64,000 nucleotides of DNA from CALMEH01 sp031409875 (GCA_031409875.1 JANNYB010000077.1:1-64000); one strand, 5' to 3'; shown: positions 25,783-33,862, counted from the first letter of the stretch. A program made the numbers and translations. Notes: generated from the letters alone by a model not told the origin.

Positions 25783-26814
25783 ATGCTAATTGTGATGAAA
25801 GCCGACGCGACGGCTGAAGATATTCGCCGCGTCGAAGAAGTTATCGAAAAATTGGGTTTTCGCCCGCACGCAATGCCCGGTGAAGCGCGAACGGCAATCG
25901 GCGTTACGGGAAACCAAGGCGCGATTGACCCGACGCATTTTGAAAATCTTAACGGTGTTGCAGATGCGATTCGCGTTACGAAACAGTATAAATTGATTTC
26001 AAAGGATTTACGCCCTGAAAAATCAATTATCAAAGTCGGAAACGCGACCATCGGCGGCAATGAATTAGCGATTATCGCCGGACCTTGCGCGGTTGAAACG
26101 GTTGAACAAGTTTTTTCTGCTGCCGAAGCAGTTGCGAAAAGCGGCGCAAAATTCTTTCGTGGCGGCGCGTTCAAACCGCGAACTTCGCCTTACGCTTTTC
26201 AAGGCAAAGGCGAAGACGGCTTAAAGATTTTGGCTGAAGTGCGCGATCAATTCGGTTTAAATATCGTTACCGAAGCGATGGACGAACGCGGCATTGATTT
26301 GGTCGAAAAATACGGCGATTGTATCCAAATCGGCGCACGCAATATGCAGAATTTTTCGCTTTTGAAATATGCCGGAAAAACGCGCAAACCAATTTTGCTG
26401 AAACGCGGAATGTCGGCGACTTTGGACGAATTTTTGCTTGCGGCAGAATACATTATGGCTGAAGGAAATTATGACGTGATTTTATGCGAACGCGGCATCA
26501 GAACTTTCGGAAATCACGCCCGCAACACGATGGATTTATCAATCGTTCCGGCAGTTCAAAAAATGACGCATTTGCCGATAATCGTTGATCCATCGCACGG
26601 CACAGGCAGAAATTATATGGTTAATCCGCTGGCTCGTGCCGGAGTTGCAGTCGGCGCAGACGGCTTGATTATCGAAGTTCATCCGTGTCCCGAAGAAGCA
26701 TTATGCGACGGCGCACAAGCCTTAACTTTGGCGCAATATTCCGAACTTTACGAACAAGTTAATGCGATTCACGAAATCTTAGCCAAAGAAGAAATGGCGA
26801 TTGCTCTGGCGTAA
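25783..26814 (+). CDS. aroF: 3-deoxy-7-phosphoheptulonate (DAHP) synthase, type I-beta with N-terminal regulatory domain
   Basis: 343 residues. It joins phosphoenolpyruvate and erythrose 4-phosphate, the first step of aromatic amino acid synthesis. Residues 1-70 are a ferredoxin-like/ACT-type regulatory domain (MLIVMKADATAEDIRRVEEV). The barrel has AGPCAVE, RGGAFKPRTSPYAFQG, EAMDERG, ILLKRGMSAT and VDPSHGTGRN. This layout matches Thermotoga-type enzymes that are inhibited by tyrosine or phenylalanine. Its stop is directly followed by a family D repeat. Confidence 0.95.
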   Translation: MLIVMKADATAEDIRRVEEVIEKLGFRPHAMPGEARTAIGVTGNQGAIDPTHFENLNGVADAIRVTKQYKLISKDLRPEKSIIKVGNATIGGNELAIIAGPCAVETVEQVFSAAEAVAKSGAKFFRGGAFKPRTSPYAFQGKGEDGLKILAEVRDQFGLNIVTEAMDERGIDLVEKYGDCIQIGARNMQNFSLLKYAGKTRKPILLKRGMSATLDEFLLAAEYIMAEGNYDVILCERGIRTFGNHARNTMDLSIVPAVQKMTHLPIIVDPSHGTGRNYMVNPLARAGVAVGADGLIIEVHPCPEEALCDGAQALTLAQYSELYEQVNAIHEILAKEEMAIALA

Positions 26815-26960
26815 AAGTTTTGAGTCCCGCCTTCAGGCGGCTTCAACTGCCAGCGAAGCGAAGCAGTTGACTGCGTTTTTTAACTTGAATTATTATTAAA
26901 CCAAAAAACCGCTTCGCTTCGCTCGCGGTTTTGCCGCCTAAAGGCGGGACTCCAAACTTT
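26815..26960. repeat. Inverted repeat, family D, exactly filling the gap between two convergent genes
   Basis: AAGTTTTGAGTCCCGCC at the left and GGCGGGACTCCAAACTTT at the right, with inner GCGAAGCGAAGC / GCTTCGCTTCGC hairpins. It starts at the base after the aroF stop and ends at the base before the stop of the Doc toxin on the other strand. It could serve as a two-way terminator. Second copy at 28752-28897. Confidence 0.92.
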
Positions 26961-27356
26961 TTATTCAATCGTTGTTAACTTTGACCGAAACCAATCGGCT
27001 AATTCTTCTTCGCTCAAATTCCCTTCTGCTAAGCTCAAAAAAGTTAAATATTTTTCCTCTTGCGTCGCTTCGATGTTGAAACCGTTCAAAAGCAAAAATG
27101 TTCGTGAAACGACTAAAGCCGTCCGTTTATTACCGTCAATAAACGGATGATTTTTGGCAATTCCGTAAGCTAAACTTGCGGCAAGCGCAGAAATATCGGG
27201 CATTTCTTCGCTATAAGCCAAAAGATTTTGCGGACGTGCCAAAGCCGAAAGCATTAAACCTTCGTCGCGCACGCCATCGCTTCCACCGTGTTCGGCGATT
27301 TGGCGTTTGTGAATTGCATAGACGGCTTCTTCTAAAAGCCATTTAATTTCTGACAT
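26961..27356 (-). CDS. Doc/Fic-fold toxin (death-on-curing family)
   Basis: 131 residues from ATG 27356; a longer frame exists but would run through the antitoxin gene. The motif HPFIDGNKRTA is canonical, unlike the copy at 4570. The N-terminal EAVYAIHKRQIAEHGG and ALARPQNLL are standard Doc features. Doc proteins phosphorylate EF-Tu and stop translation. The start is one base after the antitoxin stop (TAA A ATG), so translation is coupled. Confidence 0.9.
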   Translation of the reverse strand: MSEIKWLLEEAVYAIHKRQIAEHGGSDGVRDEGLMLSALARPQNLLAYSEEMPDISALAASLAYGIAKNHPFIDGNKRTALVVSRTFLLLNGFNIEATQEEKYLTFLSLAEGNLSEEELADWFRSKLTTIE

Positions 27357-27357
27357 T

Positions 27358-27585
27358 TTATTCGGCGAGTTTTCGCAAAGCATCGCGGTCTTCGCGCATA
27401 ACTTGTTCGGCAAGTTTCATTTGTTCGGCAAGTTCGGGATTGTAAGGCGTAAGTTCAACACCTTTAGCGGTTTCAATCGCAAAAAGCGTGTCGCCTTTGG
27501 AAACGCGGAGTTTTTGTAAAATCTCTTTCGGCAAAATCACGCCCGTTGAATTTCCGATAACTGTTACTTTTAGTTTATTCGTCAT
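27358..27585 (-). CDS. AbrB/MazE-like antitoxin
   Basis: 75 residues from ATG 27585; a 53-residue upstream extension in frame crosses a terminator and is rejected. The swapped-hairpin DNA-binding domain reads VTVIGNSTGVILPKEILQKL followed by VSKGDTLF; the tail (PELAEQMKLAEQVMREDRD) should wrap the toxin. A perfect palindrome overlaps its promoter, which suits autorepression. There is no ribosome site, so the mRNA is probably leaderless. Confidence 0.88.
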   Translation of the reverse strand: MTNKLKVTVIGNSTGVILPKEILQKLRVSKGDTLFAIETAKGVELTPYNPELAEQMKLAEQVMREDRDALRKLAE

Positions 27586-27594
27586 AACAATTAA

Positions 27595-27612
27595 AATATA
27601 ACAGATGTTATA
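27595..27612 (-). promoter_or_regulatory. Antitoxin promoter and palindromic operator
   Basis: On the minus strand the -10 box TATATT (27600-27595) lies nine bases before ATG 27585. TATAACAGATGTTATA (27597-27612) is a palindrome of 7 bp arms with a two-base centre and overlaps the -10 box. This is a likely binding site for the AbrB-like antitoxin. Confidence 0.65.
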
Positions 27613-27628
27613 ACATAAAATCAAATAA

Positions 27629-27666
27629 AAAAATCCGCGCTCGTCCCGAAACGAGCGCGGATTTTT
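27629..27666 (-). terminator. Intrinsic terminator of the membrane protein gene
   Basis: A perfect 16 bp stem (27629-27644 with 27651-27666) around AAATCCGCGCTCGT; on the minus strand it is followed by T-rich sequence. It lies 30 bases after the stop of the gene ending at 27696, and insulates the TA pair from it. Confidence 0.88.
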
Positions 27667-27695
27667 CGCTTTCAACTTCGCTTTGCGCCTTTTGC

Positions 27696-28100
27696 CTATT
27701 TTGCAAGGCGAAGTTTGAGAAAACCGTAAAATTGAATGTAACACGAAAGCATCGCGGTTACGATTAAAAGCGTCATCGGCAAAAAGCGGAATGTTTCAGG
27801 CAAAACAATGCCCAAAGATTGCTTGAACGCCGCGCCGACCGAAATTGCAAATCCGGCAATCAGACTTCTGCCCAAAAGCCAGTTTCCAAACGACTGTTTT
27901 TCGTCCGACGGCAAAAAATAAGGTAAAACCAACATCATTAAAAGCGTGATTGCAAAAATTACCGTATCCAGCCCGAAATTGCCGAGCATCTGCCCGAATT
28001 CGACCGCCAAAAAGAAAAGAACGAATGTCGTGTCAATCGCAAAACCTTTGTTGTCTGCGGTTTCGCTTCTGATTTGTCCGATTTGCGCTAGTGTTTTCAT
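27696..28100 (-). CDS. Four-span membrane protein of unknown function
   Basis: 134 residues with four hydrophobic segments (FVLFFLAVEFGQML, TVIFAITLLMMLVLPYFL, LIAGFAISVGAAF, LLIVTAMLSCYIQFYGF). No conserved catalytic residues are seen. It lies downstream of the XRE regulator on the same strand (59-base gap) and ends at a strong terminator, so the two could share a transcript. Confidence 0.65.
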   Translation of the reverse strand: MKTLAQIGQIRSETADNKGFAIDTTFVLFFLAVEFGQMLGNFGLDTVIFAITLLMMLVLPYFLPSDEKQSFGNWLLGRSLIAGFAISVGAAFKQSLGIVLPETFRFLPMTLLIVTAMLSCYIQFYGFLKLRLAK

Positions 28101-28159
28101 ATTTATTTTCTACTCATTAAAACAACTAATGACGCTTAAATTTCAAGCAATTTGCCAAA

Positions 28160-28555
28160 TTATTTTTGTTGATTCTTAAAATTTGAATAGGCGACGCGGA
28201 AAAGTTCCGACAAAGCCTTTGCCGTTTCGGGCGTTAAATTCTTGTCGGCGCGAAGATGTGCTTCGACAATTTCCGGTGTCGCTTCGTGCGGATAATAGAC
28301 CACTGCTTCAACGTCTTCCGAATTTCCCTGCTTTTTCATCACGCGATTAACCGGCATATCGAGCCAGTTGGTTAAACGCGCAATGTTGTCCGCGTCCGGT
28401 TTGCCCGTGCCGTTTTCAATACGCGAAAGCGTCGAAGCCGAAACCAGCGTAACGTCCGCCACATCGCGCAAACTCAAACTCAATTCGTTGCGGCGACGTT
28501 TGATTGCTCTGCCTAATTCAATTGTGTTTATAAAACTTTCATTCTTAAATGCCAT
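28160..28555 (-). CDS. XRE-family HTH transcriptional regulator
   Basis: 131 residues from ATG 28555, chosen because ACAGGAGAAAGCAAT gives a strong ribosome site; an earlier ATG lacks one. The HTH spans about residues 17-65 (RRRNELSLSLRDVADVTLVS, STLSRIENGTGKP). A helical C-terminal part (ETAKALSELFRVAY) resembles regulators that work with ImmA/IrrE-type peptidases, but no such gene is next to it. It faces away from the SWIM-Rad52-like gene and may control it. Confidence 0.88.
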   Translation of the reverse strand: MAFKNESFINTIELGRAIKRRRNELSLSLRDVADVTLVSASTLSRIENGTGKPDADNIARLTNWLDMPVNRVMKKQGNSEDVEAVVYYPHEATPEIVEAHLRADKNLTPETAKALSELFRVAYSNFKNQQK

Positions 28556-28751
28556 ATTGCTTTCTCCTGTTTCTGATTTGATTTTGCAAACGCTTTTGTT
28601 GCATCTGCCTCTAATCTGTTTCAAACATAGCACAAGGAAAATTTATTTGCAAGACCACGTTTCACGCTTGCAACAAATAAATTCGTCTGATACAATGTTT
28701 CATAGATGAAACTTCAAGGTTTTATCTTTGGTTTTTAGATAGTTGAAAAAT

Positions 28752-28897
28752 AGTTTTGAGTCCCGCCTGGCACAAGCCCGGGCTTTAACTGCCAGCGAAG
28801 CGAAGCAGTTGACTGCGTTAATAAAATTTAATTGTAGCAAAAAACCGCTTTCGCTTCGCTAGCGGTTTTGCCGCCTAAAGGCGGGACTCAAAACTTA
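28752..28897. repeat. Inverted repeat, family D, second copy
   Basis: AGTTTTGAGTCCCGCC at the left and GGCGGGACTCAAAACT at the right. It lies in the 353-base gap 28556-28908 and its right end is directly followed by TAGGAGAAATAAAATG, the ribosome site and start of the next gene. The remaining 190 bases of the gap, A+T-rich, should hold the promoters of both divergent genes. Confidence 0.9.
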
Positions 28898-28908
28898 GGA
28901 GAAATAAA

Positions 28909-30162
28909 ATGACAGCAATAACATTAGAAAAAATTTCAACGGAATCGGCTGAGAAACGTGAAAAACGCGCAAAGTCAATTGCGGCAATGGGTTTGGTTAA
29001 TCGTGAAGGCGATAAATTCAAAGTTTCAACGCCGAGTTTGCGCGGTCGTCAAACTTCTTATGATGTTTGGCGCGATGCGTCGGCGAAAATCCGTTGTAAT
29101 TGTTTGGAATTTGAAGAAGCTGTTGTTACCGATTCGGCGTTTCGATGCGAGCATATTTTGGCGGTAAAATTCGCCGTTGTCGCAAAAAACACCGAACCGG
29201 CAACGAAACAAACAATTGTTTCGGAAAACAAAAGCGTAACTGAGTCGTCCGATTTGGGATTGGGGAATGCAGATTTGGGATTGAAAAAATCTGAAATCCG
29301 AAATCCGAAATCCGAAATGTCCACGGATGGCGAACAGAAGACTGCGGAACATTCGGCAGATGAATCAATCAAAGGACAGATTGATTCAAACGAAGCCAAA
29401 GTTCAGCAACTTACGAACACGAAAGGAGAAATTACAATGACACAAGTTAGAGAATTAAATTATATCGCCGAAGCAGCAACAGAAACGAATAAAGCACCGA
29501 GCAATGTTTTGAATTTTACGACAACGCTGAAGGAATTGCGTAAAAATGTTGAACCGCATTTGGTGAAACAGCGCGAAGGTTGGCGCGATAGAAACGGAAT
29601 GGCGCATTACGTTGATTATGTCGAATGGCACACGGTCGCTGACATTTTGGACGAAAACGCGCCGAATTGGTCGCACACGATCCGCGACATCAAGCAAATC
29701 GGTGAGATTTTTACCGTAACGGTGGCGATTACGATTGACGGCGTAACCCGCGAAGGTTTGGGAACAGGCTTTGCCGATTCGGAAATGGGAATTAAAAAAG
29801 CCGAACACGACGCGCTGAAACGTGCGGCTGTTAAATTCGGCATTGCCCGCGAGCTTTATAAAAAAGAGTCGGACGTTATCGAACGCGAAGGCGCAATTCC
29901 AACTCCGTTAAATGACGGCGGTTTTCCGTCAAATCCGATTGCGAAAAGTCTTTCGGATTTGGTAACGGCAAAACAACTCGGAATGATTCGCGCCATTTCA
30001 CGCGAAATCGGCGTTGATGCCGACGAGGAATGCCAAATTGTAATGCAATGCAAAACCGACGAACTCTCGAAAAAAGCTGCATCGGGATTGATTCAGCACC
30101 TTCAGGATTTGCAAAAACAACAAGAAATCCCGAATGTCCAACCAATGCGCCGCGCGGGTTAG
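28909..30162 (+). CDS. SWIM zinc finger fused to a Rad52-like single-strand annealing domain
   Basis: 417 residues. N-terminal SWIM finger: C63-x-C65 and C80-x-H82 (RCNCLEF...RCEHI). Residues 100-176 are a variable linker containing repeat-derived sequence (DLGLGNADLGLKKSEIRNPK). Residues 195-320 look like the Rad52/Rad22 annealing fold: WHTVADILDENAPNWSHTI, FTVTVAITIDGVTREGLG and KAEHDALKRAAVKFGIAREL. A C-terminal helical domain (QLGMIRAISREIGVD) follows, as in phage Rad52-like proteins. It probably binds single-stranded DNA in strand annealing repair. TAGGAG precedes the ATG. A second ribosome site lies inside, before M177. Confidence 0.75.
   Translation: MTAITLEKISTESAEKREKRAKSIAAMGLVNREGDKFKVSTPSLRGRQTSYDVWRDASAKIRCNCLEFEEAVVTDSAFRCEHILAVKFAVVAKNTEPATKQTIVSENKSVTESSDLGLGNADLGLKKSEIRNPKSEMSTDGEQKTAEHSADESIKGQIDSNEAKVQQLTNTKGEITMTQVRELNYIAEAATETNKAPSNVLNFTTTLKELRKNVEPHLVKQREGWRDRNGMAHYVDYVEWHTVADILDENAPNWSHTIRDIKQIGEIFTVTVAITIDGVTREGLGTGFADSEMGIKKAEHDALKRAAVKFGIARELYKKESDVIEREGAIPTPLNDGGFPSNPIAKSLSDLVTAKQLGMIRAISREIGVDADEECQIVMQCKTDELSKKAASGLIQHLQDLQKQQEIPNVQPMRRAG
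29422..29439 (+). promoter_or_regulatory. Internal ribosome binding site and start for a Rad52-only product
   Basis: AAAGGAG (29423-29428 region) is eight bases before ATG 29437 (codon 177), inside the SWIM-Rad52 frame. Translation from here would give a 241-residue protein with the annealing domain but without the zinc finger. The spacing is as good as at the main start. Confidence 0.6.
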
Positions 30163-30163
30163 T

Positions 30164-30246
30164 TTTTATTGCCCGCGAAACACGCGAAATATGCGAAATT
30201 TCAAATCTTTTTTTCGTGTGTTTCTCGTGTTTCGCGGGCAAAAATA
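30164..30246. repeat. Inverted repeat, family C
   Basis: TTTTTATTGCCCGCGAAACACG at the left (limited here to its ends) and CGTGTTTCGCGGGCAAAAA at the right. It begins two bases after the stop of the Rad52-like gene. With the family A element at 30361 it occupies most of the gap 30163-30511; about 110 bases between them show nothing recognisable. Confidence 0.88.
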
Positions 30247-30360
30247 AATTATTGAGCCAAATTACGCTCAATAAACGAAAGGATGAGTTGCGAAGACCGT
30301 TCTGCTTTCTCCAAAAGCCAGTAAGACCTCACTCGCAACTCAATCCTCCTCTAAATTTAA

Positions 30361-30511
30361 GTCGGAGCGCGGACATCTTGCCTGCCCGTTCGAGCGAAGC
30401 AAGAACGGCAAACGCCGCACACGAAATCAACTTGATTTAATGTGCGGCGTTTTCGCGCCTGTTCTCGCAAAGCCTCGAACGCGCGGGCAAGCGAAACGCT
30501 TGCGCTCCAGT
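30361..30511. repeat. Chimeric family A inverted repeat
   Basis: The left arm (GGAGCGCGGACATCTTGCC, then GAGCGAAGCAAGAACGGC) matches the 22831 copy. The right outer arm (ACGCTTGCGCTCCAGTC) matches the 14499/20577 type instead. The inner pair AACGCCGCACA / TGTGCGGCGTT is kept. It ends directly at the stop codon of the thioesterase gene. Confidence 0.85.
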
Positions 30512-30958
30512 CTAATGCGGAGCTTGGTCGGGAAAAGAGTTTGCGTCCATTTCTTCTTCGGCAAGAAGCAATTTTTTATAATTTTCGGGCAAGATGCGGA
30601 CTTTTTTGTTTGCGTCGGTTACTAAATGCAAAGTTTCACCTTCAGCGAGCAGAGTTTCATCAGCGGCGCGGTAAATTTCGTAGTTAAAACGTATCGAACG
30701 ACTGCGAACTTCGCCGACTTTTGTGCGAACGGTGAGAAGGTCTTCGTAATAAGCAGGCGATTTATAGCGGACGTAACTTTCGCCGACAACCATCAGCGCG
30801 TTGTCTTTTTCCTCCATATCTTTGTAGGAAAATCCACGCGCACGACAAAATTCACTGCGCCCCAATTCAAACCAAATTAGATAGTTTGAATGATGAACAA
30901 TGCCCATCTGATCAGTTTCTGCGTATCTAACGCGAATTTCGGTTTCGTGCCAATCCAT
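30512..30958 (-). CDS. Acyl-CoA thioesterase, YbgC/4-hydroxybenzoyl-CoA type
   Basis: 148 residues, a single hotdog domain. The active-site motif is RYAETDQMGIVHHSNYLIWFE-like: the Asp in ETDQMG and the HHSNY helix identify the YbgC/FadM group, which hydrolyses short or medium acyl-CoA thioesters in the cytoplasm. YESYVRYKSPAYYEDLLTV-type strands follow. It is bounded by a family A repeat at its stop and a family H repeat plus tRNA-Gln upstream. Substrate unknown. Confidence 0.9.
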   Translation of the reverse strand: MDWHETEIRVRYAETDQMGIVHHSNYLIWFELGRSEFCRARGFSYKDMEEKDNALMVVGESYVRYKSPAYYEDLLTVRTKVGEVRSRSIRFNYEIYRAADETLLAEGETLHLVTDANKKVRILPENYKKLLLAEEEMDANSFPDQAPH

Positions 30959-30962
30959 AAAC

Positions 30963-31030
30963 GATTTGGGATTTGGGATTGCGGATTTAGGATTTAATTA
31001 AAAATCCGCAATCCGCAATCCCAAATCCGA
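30963..31030. repeat. Inverted repeat, family H (GATTTGGGATTGCGGATTT)
   Basis: The left half has GATTTGGGATTTGGGATTGC; the right half AATCCGCAATCCCAAATCC. It lies between the thioesterase start and tRNA-Gln. The same type of string is read as protein inside the Rad52-like gene (29256-29330) and UvrD (39735-39765). Confidence 0.88.
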
Positions 31031-31037
31031 AGTTGAA

Positions 31038-31108
31038 CTGGGATGTAGGGATTCGAACCCCAATAAGCAGATCCAGAAACTGCTGTCCTACCATTAGACG
31101 ACATCCCA
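31038..31108 (-). tRNA. tRNA-Gln (anticodon CTG)
   Basis: 71 bases: acceptor arms TGGGATG and CATCCCA pair fully; discriminator G. D stem GTCT/GGAC with a 7-base loop; anticodon stem GCAGT/TCTGC (one T-T pair next to the loop) with loop TTCTGGA giving anticodon CTG, which reads CAG. T arm TGGGG/CCCTA with loop TTCGAAT. CCA is not encoded. Confidence 0.93.
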
Positions 31109-31203
31109 ATAATGTTTGATTTTAAAGGCTAAATCGGCTTTGTCAAATGATTTTCGGCGTTTGGGCTTGATTGGAATGTAAATCAAAGGCAAAATAATAG
31201 TTT

Positions 31204-31665
31204 ATGTCATCGGGCGAAAAAGAAATCCTTTCCAATCGTGCCGCTTTTCACGAATATCATATCTTGGACAAATACGAAGCCGGAATCGCGCTTCTCGGAA
31301 CTGAGGTCAAAAGCGTGATGGGCGGGCGTATCCAACTCAAAGAATCTTACGTTTCGGTAAAGGACGGCGAAGTTTGGATTTTTAACGCGCATATTTCGCA
31401 TTATTCGCACGGAAATATTAACAATCACGATGTTTTGCGAACGCGGAAACTATTGCTTCATAAGCGCGAAATCGAAAAGCTCGAACGTGAAACTTCGCAG
31501 AAAGGAATGACGCTCGTCGTAACCCGGCTTTATTGGAAAAACGGGCGTATAAAATTTGAAATCGGCGTGGCGAAAGGCAAAAAACTTTATGATAAACGCG
31601 AAAGTTTGAAGGAAAAAACCGTCGAACGCGAAACTCGCGCACAGATTAAGGAACAGGCTAGATAA
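31204..31665 (+). CDS. smpB: SsrA-binding protein SmpB
   Basis: 153 residues. It binds tmRNA and brings it to stalled ribosomes. Typical stretches are AFHEYHILDKYEAGIALLGTE-like (shown only in part: HILDKYEAGI), TEVKSVMGGRIQLKESYV and the basic C-terminal tail KGKKLYDKRESLKEKTVERE, which enters the empty mRNA channel. Length is normal. The tmRNA gene itself is not in the window. It is followed by pepA after 107 bases. Confidence 0.96.
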   Translation: MSSGEKEILSNRAAFHEYHILDKYEAGIALLGTEVKSVMGGRIQLKESYVSVKDGEVWIFNAHISHYSHGNINNHDVLRTRKLLLHKREIEKLERETSQKGMTLVVTRLYWKNGRIKFEIGVAKGKKLYDKRESLKEKTVERETRAQIKEQAR

Positions 31666-31772
31666 AACATAGATTACTTAGCAAAGTTGTAAGATTACCT
31701 AAGTTTAAGGTAATTTAATAGTAAATTCGTTTTACACAAGAATTTTATTTTCAGTTTATAAACAAAATAATT

Positions 31773-33272
31773 ATGAAATCTCAGGCGATTACGGGAAATT
31801 TTCAGGACGCGAAAGCAGATGCTTTGGCAGTGGCGGTTTTTAAGGACGAAACAGCGTCGGACGGCATTTTGAAGACTTTGGACGATTTGACGGGCGGCAT
31901 TATTGCTTCCGTTATCAAAACCGAAGAATTCAAAGGCGAAGTCAATGAAACGGCTTTGGTTCGTTTTGCGGCAAACGGCAAAGGCAAGGCTTCGAGAGTT
32001 TTGCTGATCGGCGTTGGCGACCGAGAGGAATATAAAGTTTCGAGCGTGGCAAATGTTTCGGGTTGCGCGGCGCGTTTTTTGCGAAAACGAAATTTAAAAA
32101 GTTTCGCGCTTCTGCCGCGTTGCGAGGCTGAAGCCTTTGAAGTTGCGAAAGGCGCGGCGCAAGGTTGCATCACGAGCCAGTTTGAACTCGACAAATATCG
32201 CACGCAAGACAAAAACGAAAAAGCCATTGATAATTTTACGATTTGCGTTGAAGATGCAGACAAATCGGATTTAGAAAAAGGTTTGGCGGCTGGTGAAGCT
32301 ATCGGCGATTCGATGAATTTTGCGCGTGATCTGGCAAATGAACCGCCGAATATTCTGCACCCGACCGAAATGGCGAAACGCGCCGAAAAAATGGCGAAGG
32401 AATTCGGTTTGAAATGCGAAATTTTAGACGAGAAACAGATGGAAAAACTCGGAATGGGTTCGCTGATGTCTGTTTCTTACGGTTCGGAACAGCCCGCCAA
32501 AATGATTGTTTTGAAATACGAGCCGAAAAAATCTACGGGCAAAAAAGGCGAACTTCTCGCGCTTGTCGGCAAAGGCATCACGTTTGACACGGGCGGAATT
32601 TCGCTCAAACCGGGTGAAGGAATGGACGCGATGAAATACGATATGTCGGGCGGCGCAACCGTTCTCGGCACGATGCGGGCAATCGCAATTTTGAAACCGA
32701 CAGTTCCCGTTTTGGGAATCGTCGCCGCAGTAGAAAATATGCCGGACGGCAAAGCCTCGCGCCCGTCGGATGTCGTAACGGCAATGAACGGAAAAACTAT
32801 CGAAATCTTAAATACGGATGCCGAAGGACGTTTGGTTTTAGCCGATGCCGTCGCTTATGCCGAAAAACAGGGTGCAACGACAATTGTTGATATGGCAACG
32901 CTGACAGGCGCAGTCATCATTGCGCTCGGCGACATCAACACCGGAATTATGGGCAATGATCAAGGTTTAGTTGACGACATTATCGCTTGCGGCAAAGAAG
33001 CGGGCGAAGGTTTCTGGCAACTTCCGCTTGGCAAAGAATACAGCAAAGGAATTAAATCGGACATTGCCGACATCAAAAATATCGGTCCGGCGCGAAAAGC
33101 AGGAACGATTGTCGGCGCGGCTTTTATTCAAGAATTTGTTGACAAAGCAAAATGGGCGCATTTGGACATTGCCGGAACTGCTTGGGCTGACAGCGAAAAA
33201 CCGCATCACGCCAAAGGTCCGACCGCCGTTGCCGTTCGCACGCTTTTGAAATTAGTTGAAAAATCGCAGTAA
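31773..33272 (+). CDS. pepA: Leucyl aminopeptidase (M17)
   Basis: 499 residues. A cytoplasmic two-metal aminopeptidase. The catalytic C-terminal domain has VGKGITFDTGGISLKPGEGM (metal-binding Asp and active-site Lys), MKYDMSGGA, NMPDGKASRPSDV and the M17 signature NTDAEGRLVLADA, ending in a HLDIAGTAW segment. The N-terminal macrodomain-like part (residues 1-165) is normal in length. The following lipoprotein gene starts 22 bases later. Confidence 0.95.
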   Translation: MKSQAITGNFQDAKADALAVAVFKDETASDGILKTLDDLTGGIIASVIKTEEFKGEVNETALVRFAANGKGKASRVLLIGVGDREEYKVSSVANVSGCAARFLRKRNLKSFALLPRCEAEAFEVAKGAAQGCITSQFELDKYRTQDKNEKAIDNFTICVEDADKSDLEKGLAAGEAIGDSMNFARDLANEPPNILHPTEMAKRAEKMAKEFGLKCEILDEKQMEKLGMGSLMSVSYGSEQPAKMIVLKYEPKKSTGKKGELLALVGKGITFDTGGISLKPGEGMDAMKYDMSGGATVLGTMRAIAILKPTVPVLGIVAAVENMPDGKASRPSDVVTAMNGKTIEILNTDAEGRLVLADAVAYAEKQGATTIVDMATLTGAVIIALGDINTGIMGNDQGLVDDIIACGKEAGEGFWQLPLGKEYSKGIKSDIADIKNIGPARKAGTIVGAAFIQEFVDKAKWAHLDIAGTAWADSEKPHHAKGPTAVAVRTLLKLVEKSQ

Positions 33273-33294
33273 TAACAAAATTTAAGGAGATATA

Positions 33295-33774
33295 ATGATG
33301 AAATTATTCAGTTTAAATAGCAACAAAACATCGGCAATTTTAGCATTGCTGATTGTTGGTTTAATTGTTTTGGGTTGCGGCGGAAAGCCGGAAATGCCGC
33401 CCGAATCAACTACGCAAAGTTTAATCAAAACCGGAATTACCGATTTAGCCGACGCAGTTGATAAAGGTGATTTCAAGGCGTTTCGGGAAAAAGCGTCAAC
33501 TGATTTTCAATCGTCTTTCACCGAAGCACAACTGAAAACGACTTTCCAAAAATACGTTGACCAAAAAGATGTCATCGTCCCGATTTTGAAAAAAGCCGCC
33601 GGAAAAGATGTCAAATTCTCGCCTGCTCCTTCGATGCGCGAAGAAAAAGGCAGCTACATTCTGGTTGCCAACGGCACGATTGAAACCGGAGACGAAGACA
33701 TAAAAGAACTCAAAACCGAATTTGAATGGGTTTGGCGCGACGGCGCGTGGAAACTTTTGAAAATCAAAGTGTAA
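33295..33774 (+). CDS. Lipoprotein of unknown function
   Basis: 159 residues. AAGGAG lies six bases before the ATG. The signal region ends in a lipobox (LIVLGCGGKPE), giving a lipid-anchored cysteine at about residue 26. The mature part is about 130 residues with a helical start (LADAVDKGDFKAFREKAS) and final strands (FEWVWRDGAWKLLKIKV), the pattern of NTF2-like or DUF4878-like folds. No catalytic motif. It may be co-transcribed with pepA. Confidence 0.7.
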   Translation: MMKLFSLNSNKTSAILALLIVGLIVLGCGGKPEMPPESTTQSLIKTGITDLADAVDKGDFKAFREKASTDFQSSFTEAQLKTTFQKYVDQKDVIVPILKKAAGKDVKFSPAPSMREEKGSYILVANGTIETGDEDIKELKTEFEWVWRDGAWKLLKIKV

Positions 33775-33777
33775 TTG

Positions 33778-33853
33778 CAGAAACACGCACGAAGATAAGT
33801 GTGTCCGATTTGAATTTTAGTATTCAGCAAACTTACTTCGTGCGTGTTTCCGC
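33778..33853. repeat. Inverted repeat (GAAACACGCACGAAG)
   Basis: GCAGAAACACGCACGAAG at the left and CTTCGTGCGTGTTTCCGC at the right with a spacer of about 40 bases. It starts four bases after the lipoprotein stop. No second copy was noticed in the window. Confidence 0.8.
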
Positions 33854-33862
33854 AAAAATACT

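Noticed and set aside
27586..27744. Longer antitoxin start at 27744
   Set aside because: The extension crosses an intrinsic terminator and part of the neighbouring gene; the conserved domain starts right after ATG 27585.
29256..29330. Frameshift or sequencing error in the Rad52-like gene linker
   Set aside because: The frame stays open, both flanking domains are in the same frame and the string matches a genomic repeat family.
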